Shown here: piece by piece, positions 32,347-43,700 of the stretch
Layout of the letters: each line of letters starts with the position of its first letter
How positions within the stretch are numbered: position 1 is the stretch's first letter
NCBI GenBank assembly: GCA_905221605.1
Contig: CAJNDS010002224.1
Span: 282,501-340,000 of the forward strand
From: Symbiodinium natans
Lineage: Eukaryota > Sar > Dinophyceae > Suessiales > Symbiodiniaceae
DNA: 57,500 bases
Reading direction: 5' to 3'
Position numbers and translations under genes: made by a program
Notes under the pieces: generated by a model
Database searches by the model: none
What the model was told of the DNA's origin: nothing
Seen by the model: the letters and a program-made list of their open reading frames with translations, nothing else

Positions 32347-34119
32347 CTACGGCCAACACAACGCAAATTCTGTGGTGTGGACAATCCTAGGCTCTTCGAA
32401 CCAACGGCAGCCCCACGGAGCTCGTCCATGGTTTGCCAGACATCGGGCCTCAGCCTCTTTCAGCGCTTCCGCCAGCTGTCCTTAGTTGTTCATAAGGGTT
32501 TAGGGTTTAGGGTTTAGGGTTTAGGGTTTAGGGTGGAGAATTAAAGGTTAACCTTTGGGATTCTATAGGGGCTAGAATACCCCAAAAAGGTTAAAGGTTG
32601 CCTACTCTACTACACAAAGTGTCTCTCCCAGTCCAAGTGTGCTTGATCTTGCTTGATGAGGAGCAGCTGGCCCATGGCTACGGCATCCGCTTTCTTGAAG
32701 TCCAATGCTTGCTGGTACTCGCTTTGGGTGCCATGTTCTTCCTGCAGCTGCTGCACGTCGACTACACTCAGGTACGTGTTCGCCGGCAGGCTGCCATATA
32801 GTGCATGACACCAGCAGCTCCCCAAACTGTGCGGATTGTCCGCGTGCTGACCCAAGCCCGAGGCGCGGTCCGTCAGGAAGACGCAAGCCAGCGAAACACC
32901 TTCCTGGGAGTTTGCAGCCAACACCGCCGCGTCCCACTGTTCGCTGTACTTTCCAGGAAAAGAAACTATGCAGTTGCTGGATGCAGGATTCACCCGCCCC
33001 GGGAATGCAATTCGCTTGGCCTTTGAGGAAAGGCCAAAGCCGTGAATCTCAGCAAGCTTCTGGAGGGCTTCCATCGGCCGCGCCCACTGCTGCGGGCCGA
33101 CTAGGCCACTAAGCAGAAGCACGTTCAAGACCTGAAGGCTCGCATCCGCAGTCAGGAGGAGGATATCAATTTCATCTCTGGGTGCATGGAACGCGAGAGC
33201 ACCAAGCCCACTGAGAAGAGGACCTGGAATCACAAGGGCAGCATTGATGTATAAGCAGGCCGCTGTTGTCCGAATGGCGGCGTCATGCCACGCAAGGCAT
33301 AAAGCGCGGCTTGCTGCGTGGCAGAGGCCATACGACTGAACTAGCAAAGTTGCAGCACAGCAGCAAAAGAATATAGTTTTTAGGAGCAGATCTTCGCCCA
33401 TGGTCCAGTCCTGAAACCAAAATACAAAGATCGGAATGTCAACCAGAGCTGCACATAGAGCCACACACATGCACGTCTTGCACAGTCTTGCGCTGATGTG
33501 AAATCCCAAGGCCTGTAGCTTCAGATTTGTCATTTGCATCTGAGCAGCGTTGCATAGCATTTCCCACAGAGCTGCCGAGACGGAAAGATAGCCGTGGTAT
33601 GAAAAGAGGAGGAATTCAGAGACAACGAGGCCAGGCAGAACACTAATAGTCTCGTCCAATGGCGCAGCTGAGACTCTGCTGGCAACCGGTGGCTCCGCCT
33701 CAAATACATGTAGACTCCAAACCCAGTCACTAGGGGCCGCACGATGGCATCACAAAGCACATTCCATGCTGCCAGTTTCCAAGCAGCCGTGATGCATTCG
33801 CCGCGGTAAATTTTTAGAAACCCACACACACACGCCTTAAACAAAACAAGTTGGCTGCAATGCGCGCTGCAGTATATGTCGCCACAACCACATTGCTGCC
33901 CCGATTCCCCGCAATTTCTGTCTTCTCAAGGTCCCTGCTCATCTCTGCGAGCATCGACCTTCTGCGACCCTGCGGTGGTGGCCGCTCACTGCGGGCAGGC
34001 GGACTCCAGCTGCTCGATATGAGGCTTTGCTCATGGTTGACGAACTCGTCTGACATGGACTGTTTGTGCACTCGCGTGGCAAGCTCCACATCCTGTGTAG
34101 TGGAGCCTGGCACGGACAT
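32347..34119 (-). CDS. Multi-pass membrane protein with C-terminal soluble domain; frame problems near the N-terminus
   Basis: The main exon (32624 to at least 33740, minus) encodes about five or six hydrophobic helices, for example LLFSYHGYLSVSAALWEML and TIFFCCCAATLLVQSYGL, then a soluble domain with CIVSFPGKYSEQWDAAVL and CWCHALYGSLPANTYLSV. An intron at 32481-32623 (GACA..CTAAG) is an introner holding about five TTTAGGG units. The last exon, 32347-32480, continues in frame as QLAEALKEAEARCLAN to a stop. An upstream frame (from 34119) carries ATYTAARIAANLFCL and, after a shift in a GT run near 33825, CITAAWKLAAWNVLCDAIV. Another shift falls near 33690. These could be sequencing errors, unrecognised introns or real lesions. 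Function unknown. Confidence 0.65.
32481..32619. mobile_element. Introner family C carrying telomere units, inside coding sequence
   Basis: Ends CTTAGTTG and CAAAG, exact duplication TGTC at 32477-32480 and 32620-32623, core AAAGGTTAACCTTTGGG and CCCCAAAAAGGTTAAAGG. CATAAGGG is followed by five TTTAGGG units (32499-32533) and then TGGAG. On the minus strand the ancestral codons GAG AGA CAG CTG (E-R-Q-L) are rebuilt when element plus one duplication is removed. Confidence 0.9.
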
Positions 34120-34515
34120 GGCTCGAAGAAGGATGTCAAGATGTCTACTTCAATTATAGGGAGCTGATGCCAGAGCGGATGCAGGGCAGAGATGTTCTAC
34201 ATACTGCATGTACCAAAAACTAACAAAAAAAGCCTGAGATTGCAAATCTGCAGGCTGCAAGTTTGTTTGCATTAGCTTAGCTCAATCTGAATTACCTGCA
34301 CAACAGGCCCCGAATCCACCAAGCTTGAGAGTTAGGGCCTATATATAGGGCTTCGTGATTAGGGTTTGCGCTCTGCAGCAACTAAGGACTGAAGCTTAGT
34401 ACGTATATAGGTTAGACATATGCGATTTGATGGAACAGGTATTTGATGCTCAGACAACCTGAATTTGACAAGACCGTGTTATAACAAGGACCGAAGACGG
34501 GTGTAGTGATGTGTA

Positions 34516-34616
34516 CTTAGGGGCTGAATACCCTAGCCCAAAAAGTTATCCTTTTATATGTAGAGAAGGGTTCTATATAACTAAAATAGCTGAAGGTTGC
34601 CTACCCAGTCACTAAG
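34516..34616. mobile_element. Introner family C-like
   Basis: CTTAGGGGCTGAATACCC to GGTTGCCTACCCAGTCACTAAG with imperfect duplication TGTA/CGTA. It lies just downstream of the last recognised dihydrouridine-synthase exon. Confidence 0.7.
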
Positions 34617-34648
34617 CGTAGCGTTTAGGGCAGAAGGGTCTTAGTTGT

Positions 34649-37600
34649 GCGACCGGTGCAGATAGGCCCCTTGCCGAAGATGTTTCGCAGCGGCTCGGAG
34701 AGCATGAGCAGATGGTCCTCACTTTGGTGGGGGGGGTGGGGGGCGCTTCGGAGGGAAAGGGTTAGGGGTTGGGGTATAGGGTAGGGTTTTTTTTAGGGGG
34801 GCTTGGCTAGGATGCCTCCAGCTCTCAAGGGGGATCCTCTACTAGATCCCAGGAGTAGCCTCTGAATGAGATGGGTTTAGGGAAAAGGGTCTGAGGTTCA
34901 GGGTTTTGGGTTTATGGTTATGCGCGGTCCTCTTTGCCACTGTCGAGCTCTCTCTGGCAGTAGCTCAGGTACTCCTTGCGCTCTTCAGGCTTCGGTTTTC
35001 GAAGCCCTAAGCAAACATGTTAGACAAACTAGACCCTGGACCTAAACCCCAAGCCTGTTAAACCCAAACCCTCAAATGCTTTTAAGACTTGGGGAGGGGG
35101 GTGTTATACTGGGTTTAATTTAGGGCTGAGGGTTCACGAATGAACTAATTTGTGTTTGGGCTCTTCACCGCAACTTCCAGCCCCCCCCCCCCCCCCCCCC
35201 CGCCCCAGCTCCTCCACGACGGCATGCCTGCCGCGCTGGCGCACTTGGGCGTCTGCCTGAAGCCCGACACTTCTTGAATTTAGGGTTCAGGGTTCAGGGT
35301 TCAGGGTTTAGGGTTTGGGGTCCAGGGTGGGAGAAGTTGTGGAGATGTAGGTTTAGAGTTTGGGGTTTCGAGGATAGGGTGGTTGGGCCTTTGAGATGCA
35401 GGCGTAGCCAACTCTTGTAGCTAAACCCCAAACCTTCAACCCCAAACTCCCTAACCCCAAACCCTAAACCCCAAACCCTAGGCCCCAAACCCTAAACCCT
35501 AAACCCCAAACCCTAAACCCCAAACTGCCTAAACCCTACAGTAAACCCCAGACCCTAAACCCTACACCCTAAAGCCTAAACCCACCAAAGCCCTGAAAAA
35601 AGTCCTCGGGCGCCCGCAAGAGCCCAGGGGTTCCGCACGGCCCAGCGGCCGACCATCACTTCGAACCCTGCCAAGCCGACAGGGTCTCTGTAACGTGGTG
35701 GTCAGGGGTTCAGGCTTCAGGGTTCAGGGTTTAGGGTTTAGGGTTTAGGGTTTGGGGTTTAGGGTTTAGGGTTGAGGGTCAAGAGTTCAAACCCTAAACC
35801 CTAAACCCTAAACCCTAAACCCTAAACCCTAAACCCAAACCCCAGTAAGAGTCCACAGACTGCTTGGAAGACGACGCTCGAGGTCGAGGTGGCAGGAAAG
35901 GCCAAACGGGGGAGGGAGACTTCCCAGAGTCTCCATACACACTCACTTTACGCTCGGGAATAAAATAGAACTAGGTGCGCGGCGCACATCTCGCCGTGCG
36001 TTTTCGTGCAGAGATTGAAAATTAAGATGGCTGGAATTTGCAAAAAATGGTGCTATTTACAAGGTACTCGGCGTCCTGAGAGGTGGGAGCGCGTTATAAA
36101 CGGCACTCTAAGGGGGAAACACGTATTTTAGTGTTTTCGCCTAGGGAATTCACTCCCTTTAAGGAGTTCTGAAATGCCTAAAACTACTTTCCGTTTTCAA
36201 GGATTTTAGGGCTTTCAGGGGTTTAGAGTTTAGGGGCTTAGGGATGTTTTAAGGTGTAGGGCTTTATAGGAAAAGTTGCTTGAGGATTCTGGGGCAGCAG
36301 GATTTCCGGAATCAGGTTTTGGGAAAACCTCAACGCAGAACCTCAAACCCAGAGACCTCGACCCTAAGCCCCACATCCTCAATCCTCAGTCCTAGCCCTA
36401 AACCCTGGGACAAAGCAGAGCCGTAAGTACCCTTAAACCCCCTAAGCCCTATACACCCTAAACCCTAAACCCTAACCCCCCCCAAGCCCATAGGGCGGAT
36501 TTAGCAAGTCGGAGGGCTACGGTTTAAGTCTTAGCATCTGCAGAGTTGCCAGAGGCCTAAACCCCGAAGCCCAACATCAAGGCTAAACTCCAAGCCCCAA
36601 ACCCTGCAAACTGGAGCACTAAATGACTGAGGACATGCTGGCAAGTTGCAATAGGGGGGGCGGAATTATCCCCCCCCCCCCCACCCCCCCCCAGCCACCC
36701 CACCCAAGAAACCGAAGGAAACCACGCGGCGAGATACGCGCCGCGCTCCAACTACATGGTACCTCTGGAAAATGTTCCTAAATCCTCTTGCTTCCAATAG
36801 TATGGTTTGTGGTGTGTGTGTGTGTGCTAATTTTATAGGGTTGGGGGAGCTCTGCAAGAACGACAGAGCCTCCCACCCGCGCAGGTCAGGAAACGGAATG
36901 GAGAGTCGGGAAGGGCCGTGGAACTTCGGGTCCAGGGGAGCGGATTCAGGGGTGAGAAACAGGCCCCAAACCTTACCTCATGGGCACGAAAAGAAGGGTT
37001 TAGGGTGTAGGGTTTAGGGTTTAGGGTTTAGGGTTTAGGGTTTAGGGTTTAGGGTTTAGGGTTTAAATCACACCCGGTGGATCCTTGGGGTCAGAGTGCA
37101 CTGTCGGCTCAACTCGCGTGGCCTTTGGCGCGGTTGAGGTCCACTTCCTCCATGCTGCAGATCTCGGAATGCCGTCTAGCAATGTCCGCTTCAACCCCAA
37201 AACCCTGAACCCTAAACCCTAAACCCTAAACCCCTAAACCCCGAAACCCTAAACCCTAAACCCCTGGACCCTAAACCCAAAACCCAAAAGCGTGATCATG
37301 CGTTGGGCACTTGACGACGTGCAGGCTACGCGTGGGAAAAGCAGAGGAGGTGCCGCATTTTCTAGCAACTACACTCGAAGACGACGTTCCGCATATGCCA
37401 CATATCCCTAAGATTTAAGGGAAACTACACCCTAAACCCTAAAACCCTAAACTCCTACACCCCTAAACCCCTAAAACCCTAAACCCCTAAACCCTAAACC
37501 CTAAACCCTAGAAACCCAAAATTCGCTGTCTTCAGGTGAGCCCTACACTCCCTGGTTTCCCTAAACCGTGGGATCCCTCCGTCACCACCTGCCACCTCCG

Positions 37601-37670
37601 CATTCCAGCAGAGAAGTTACGCACTTATTAGTACTTCTGTAAAAACGTGGTAACTCAGACTTATGCATAC

Positions 37671-37704
<34 letters not shown>

Positions 37705-40700
37705 TTATATATATATATATAATATAAATACACTTGTACAAATACACACACACACACAGGCAAACATATTCTTCTTGATGAACGACCGTTTTCCAGCTTG
37801 TTTCCTGCAATTCGTAGTTAATCAGTTAATCATATTTACGAGCCGCCGAAACCCACAATCCCAACGAAACTCTGGTCCTAAACCCTAAACCCTAAACCCT
37901 AAACCCTAAACCCTAAACCCTAAACCCTAAACCCTAAACCCTAAACCCTAAACCCGAATTGTCCCAACAGCTGGGAGCGAGACCCCTCCGTTGAGCGTCA
38001 GCTCCAGGTGAGGGCGGTCGGCTGCCAAGCGGTAGACGAAATCCTGGCATGCAACGTTGTGAGCTCGCCGCTGAAGAGTTCGGGTTTAGGGTTTAGGGTT
38101 TAGGGTTTAGGGTTTAGGGTTTAGGGTTTAGGGTTTAGGGTTTAGGGTTTAGGGTTTAGGGTTTAGGGTTTAGGGAGGTTTAGGGTTTAGGGATGTTTAG
38201 GGTTTAGGGCTTAGGGTGTTCGGTGTAAGGATTTCGAAGTATACCCTTGGTCTAGGAGTACAGGTACTTGGGGACGGGGGGGGAGCTCCTTGGAGCCTTT
38301 CGGTGAAGAAGCCCCCCCCCCCAAAAAAAAAAAAAAAAAGAAAAGAGAGAGAAATATGTAAAAAAGGGGACCTTGAAATCAGGAGTCCATAAGACAGAAA
38401 GCAATCATGCCAAGATCCCCCGTGCATGTTTGTTCATCCCACGTACGATGATTACAAGACTCGTCTTAATCCTCAAGCCCCCCCGGGCCTTTGCACTTGG
38501 GGGCAAGAACCGTATGAACAAGGCTTCATGTCTCCCCCATGGATGATCCTCCACAGTCTCCTGCGCTGCCTGGACCTGACATTAAACCTAACCCTAAACC
38601 CTAAACCCTAACCCCTAAACCTTCATGGCCAACCAGTTTTGTGAGCATTCTGCGCCACCTCCCTTTGTGCACGGACGACACGGAACGCCTTCCCCACACC
38701 ACCAGAGCCTGTCTGGGGATGTATTCGGGTTAGGGTTTAGGGTTTAGGGTTTAGGGCTTAGGGCTTAGGGCTTAGGGCTTAGGGTTTAGGGTTTAGGGTT
38801 TAGGGTTTAGGGTTTAGGGTTTAGGGTTTAGGGTTTAGGGTTTAGGGTTTAGGGTTTAGGGTTTAGGGTTTAGGGTTTAGGGTTTAGGCTTCAGGGTTTA
38901 GGGTTTAGGGTTTTAGGGTTTAGGATCTAGGGTTTGCCTCCGCTGTGGGCGACCACAAAGCCCAATCACCCAACACCAGGCTTTGCGAGTCGGGTTTGGG
39001 GCCTCTGTGGGGTTTACCGCTCCTGTTTAGGGTTTATACTCCTGTTTAGGGTTTATACTCCTGTTTAGGGTTTATACTCCTGTTTAAGGTTTAGGGTTTA
39101 GGGTTTAGGGTTTAGGGTTTAGGGTTTAGGGTTCAGGGTTTAGGGTTTAGGGCTCCTATGTAGTACCTTTTCGGGGTAGTATACTGGAATCCCCTATAAG
39201 TAAGCCGAAAAGGAACTGCATTGGAGCCTTTGGGTACAGTTTAGGGTTCCGTTTGGGGTTATAATTTAAAGTAGTGCCTCTGCTTCTTTACATATGAAGG
39301 CGGCGCAAAACCCCAAAAGCTGCACCCTAACATGGAACCTCCATGCTACCCCTAGCTCTCACGACAGCAGTGCTTGACTCTTTTTACACTCACGACGAAG
39401 CTGCGGCATTGCGACTGATAGGCGGCCTTGACGGCTTGGGAACGTGATGAGGAGATTATCCCCTAAACCCTAAGCCCTAAGCCCTAAGCCCTAAGCCCTA
39501 AGCCCTAAGCCCTAAGCCCTAAGCCCTAAACCCTAAACCATTCACATCTCAGAATCTCAGTCACAACACTGGGCGCACATATGCGGGGTCCCCACACAAC
39601 CTCTCAAACTGCGAGACCGGTGCAACATGCCACTGGCCTGTGGCCAGATTGAGGCACGCACTCAGCAAAATCTCGCCATTGGTGCCGAAAGTGCTACCAC
39701 CGGTAGAGGAAATCTCCACATAGTCAAAGTCCTTGCTCAGTTTGCAGGCGATCGCGTGCACGTCGGTGTAGTTGTCGAGGCCTTGCATCCTGTACGAGTC
39801 GATGGCCCGGACAAGCGGCCCGGACAAGCGGCATACTTGTGCGAAGTAGTCGGTCGGGTCTTGTTGCCCGCACGTGCCGTGCTTCTGCCACTCGTGGTTG
39901 ACAAACCATAGCATGTACCTCCGCTCAAGTTCCCCTTGTGCACCCGCTGCAAACGGCCCACGGTAGCCCTGGTAGCATGTCGGGAGTTTCTTGACGCTGT
40001 AACACTGTGGAATACCTGCAGAATCACACGCCTGCTCCTTGCAGTAGGCCTCAGGCGTAAAGACCCATGATTGGTTCTGGCACGCGGTATCCCAATCGTG
40101 CGAGTGCAGGCAGCTGCTGTTGCCATATGGCGGTGTCTCGAACCAGAGGCCATGGACCTTGGCCCTGGGCTGGCTGTAAGGCGGGTTCGTCTGGTCCGTG
40201 CAGCCAGTTGGCGAGCTCGAGTTGGCGCATTTAGAGCCATTGAGCCCACCATAGAATCCGAGGCCAGTGTCGATGGCGAGCACACCGCCTTAGTTGCCCT
40301 AAACCCTACGGGGACTAAAGGTTAACCTTTGGGAATGCAATTATGGGGATTCCATCTTACCCCCAAAAGGTGAAAGGTTGCCTACTCTACAACCAAGCCA
40401 CACTGCTGAACGTGTCTTCCGCAGTCCATGGGTGGCGCGTAGGGTTCCGGGAATGGCGGGCATGAAGGCGGGATGCGCAAGGCCCGCTGAAGTTGCACCG
40501 CGTTGAGCGCGCACTGCCCATCAAGGCACTCCTTGGTAGCCCAGAAACCAACTGTTGTATAAGGGCACCCAATTTTTGGTTGGCTACTTAGTACTTTATA
40601 AGGGAACCTTGAACCAAAAAAGGGAAAAAGGGTACCACTGGGCTACCAAGACTCGTCATCACTGCGGAGGCCTTCTTTCACAACATCCTCCACGGCCGAA

Positions 40701-43700
40701 GCCAAAGGGATGCAGAACGCAAGAATTTGGAGAAGCATGGCTAGCCCTAAACCCTAAACCCTAAACCCTAAACCCTAAACCCTAAACCCTAAACCCCTAA
40801 TGAAAAAAGCTGTGCGCGGAATAAAGAGAGCTTGAGCCCAGAGCGCATCCAATCGGAAGCCAAGGTGGTCTTTCAATGTGCCAATCGAGTGTGGCATGTT
40901 GAGACCCTTTAAAACCATATAAACCCTTAAGGTTTAGGGTTTAGGGTTTAGGGTTTAGGGTTTAGGGTTTAGGGTTTAGGGTTCAGGGTTTATAAGTTTA
41001 GGGTTTAGGGTTTATAAGCTTAGGGTTTAGGGTTTAGGGCGATGTTTAACGGAGGCATCATCATTGCGAGCACTGCACCTCCAACAAGGCCAGACCATGC
41101 GGCACTCCCTACTGCCGAGGGCAGCCCCTTTCAAAAAAAAAAAAAAAAAAACGCGGGCCCGTAAACCCTGAACCCAGGGCCCCCCCCCCCCCCCTAAACC
41201 CTAAACCCTAAACCCTAAACCCTAAACCCTAAACCCTAAACCCTAAACCCTAAACCCTAAGCCCTAAGCCCTAAACCCTAAACCCAAAAAAAACAAAGAA
41301 ATCACGCAGGCAGCTCATGTCGCAGTGGAGGCTTGGAGCGGTTGTCGCCTCGGTACGGGCTGGGGGGAATAGGCATTGCAAGGGTTTAGGGTTTAGGGTT
41401 TGGGGTTTAGGGTTTAGGGTTTAGGGTTTCAGGTTTAGGGGTTTCGGGTTTAAGCCGATTCTTAAGGGCACACATTTAGGGTACTAGAGAATCCAAGGTA
41501 ACTCATGCTGAACGCTTCTGACTGCCTTTCGTGTTGTAAGAGGGCCTCTCCGAAACCCCCAAACCCTGAAACCTAAAGCCTAAACCTTGGGATGTTCCCC
41601 CTTATACTAACAGGGTTTGGGGTTTGGGGTTTAGGGTTTAGGGTCCTAAACCCTAAACATTCCCCAAAGATCCTTTCAGATTCCCCCCCCCCCCCCCAAA
41701 CAAAAAAAAAAGGCACTCTGAAGGCCAGAAGCCCTTGGAAAGGCGCTTTTGGGGAACTGCACGCACGCGTGAATAAAAACAAAAAACCCCAAGACCCCAT
41801 GGGGTTAGGGTCTAGGGTTTCCTAAAGCCCCATTTGAAACTCTACGAAGCAACTCTATGGCTCTCTAGGGCGTTTGAACCCAACAACCCAAAACCCTAAA
41901 ATATCCTAAAACCTTCCCCCCCCCCCCCCCCAAGGCATTTCCAGCAGTGACTTTTGGCTGTCGGCATGCCGCTCATGTCCAGGCAACACGCTTGCTTCAG
42001 AAAGTAGCATCCTGTTCAAATATGCTTCGGTGTCTATCTCCATTCCGGATGCTTTTCTTCACCTCCCTGGCCCAATTCGTTGCAACTCTGCGAGGGTCGG
42101 AAACGTCATAGGCTGAACCTTGCGTAGCCTTGGAAAAGGCTGGCTGAGATACACCAGGTCTTCACGAGCTAATCGCATAGGTGAAGCTTCGAAATGACCA
42201 ACTACCTGCTCAACATTGTGGAGCCTCTCAATCTCGTTCTGTGTCAGTGGTGTGACTTCCGCGCTGTCACACGGAAAGGCCAGACTCGTGCCTTGAGCCA
42301 CAGAAACGATCCTGTCAATTTCGGCATTGCCCGTCCTAGGCGTCTCCTTGACGCCCACATGCATGGCCCACATCTCCTTAGGCACCTGCTGCGGACGGGC
42401 GCTGGCCACACCCGCACACAAGGCATTCAACTTGGGACCCCCTCGGAAGATGGTCCAAGCACCAATCGACTGCTCATAGGCCACGAAAGTCGGAATTATG
42501 TATGTCACGGGGTGCAGCTTCATGTCAACGACGTCCAAGTATGCGACCAGCTTCCAAACCGGCTGATTAGAACGCTGGATGTCTGTCAACCTGTAAACAC
42601 CCGAGAACTTCTCATGACCGGCCGAAAACTTCAGTGACTCCAGCATACATGGCTCGTCTGGAAAGAACACGTAAGGTCTGGTTAAGACCTGAAGCCACAT
42701 GTCGGTCATGATGAGTGATCGAGCTGCCACACGGTGACGATCGGCTCTGTTTTGCAGCCTTTGCTCGGGCCTAAGAGGCTGCAGCGACTCAGTCTTAGGA
42801 CAGCAGAGGCAAAAGCGAGGCCTCAACAAGATCCTACCCAAAGGCTCCTATGTAGTACCTTTTTGCGGGTAGTATACTAGAATCCCCTATAACTAACCCA
42901 AAAAGGAACTGCATTGGAGCCTTTGGATAAGCCATCAATCTGGCAAAGCAATCACGCTGCCCACTCCTAGCTTCAAAACAAGTTTCCACAGAGTCGCGAG
43001 GCTTATGGGTGTTGAGGTACAGTATGTCGAGGACTCCACCGCCAACAAAAAAAAACGGACAGCAAAACACCATAACCCTAAACCCTAAACCCCTAGCTCT
43101 CTACCTAAAACCCTATTTAAAGGCCCTTTAAGGACACTGGGCATCACGGCTGGCTTTGAGGCCGCAGAGGATACCACTGCGGGCGTGGATCGTGAATCGC
43201 CGGACCTGCCGCCGACTTCAGAGAGCTCCCACAGTTGGGGGAAAGAACGGGGTTTGGGGTTTAGGGTTTAGGGTTTAGGGCTCGAGGGTTTAGGGTTTTA
43301 TGAGGTGCTTGTCGTTTGACTTGTTCTTGGTTTGATTAGGTTAGAGAGGTACTCCGAACCTTAAGACATAGGAACTTCTAGGGGCCCTACTGGGCGTGCC
43401 GACCCAAGAAAACCTAAACCCTAATTGAGCCGAAAACCCTAAACCTGCGAACCCCTAAACCCTAAATCAATCCCCTCCACATCCCCCGAAAAATGCCACA
43501 TCCTGCCCGGGACACATTGGAGTGCTTTGGGTTTAGGGTTCATAGAGTTTACAGAGTTTATAGAGTTTTTAGGGCTTAGGGTTTAGGGTTTAGGGGGCTA
43601 GGGTATATTCAAAACCCAAACCTGTACCGAATTGAGTCTCAGGTCTTGCGGAGCTGCTGCAGCCTTTCCGCCCGCCGCCACAGCATCCACAAAGTTCAAC

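Noticed and set aside
39737-40285. 182-codon frame overlapping RNase T2
   Set aside because: Shadow frame; the overlapping frame has the RNase T2 active-site motifs and consistent splice phases.
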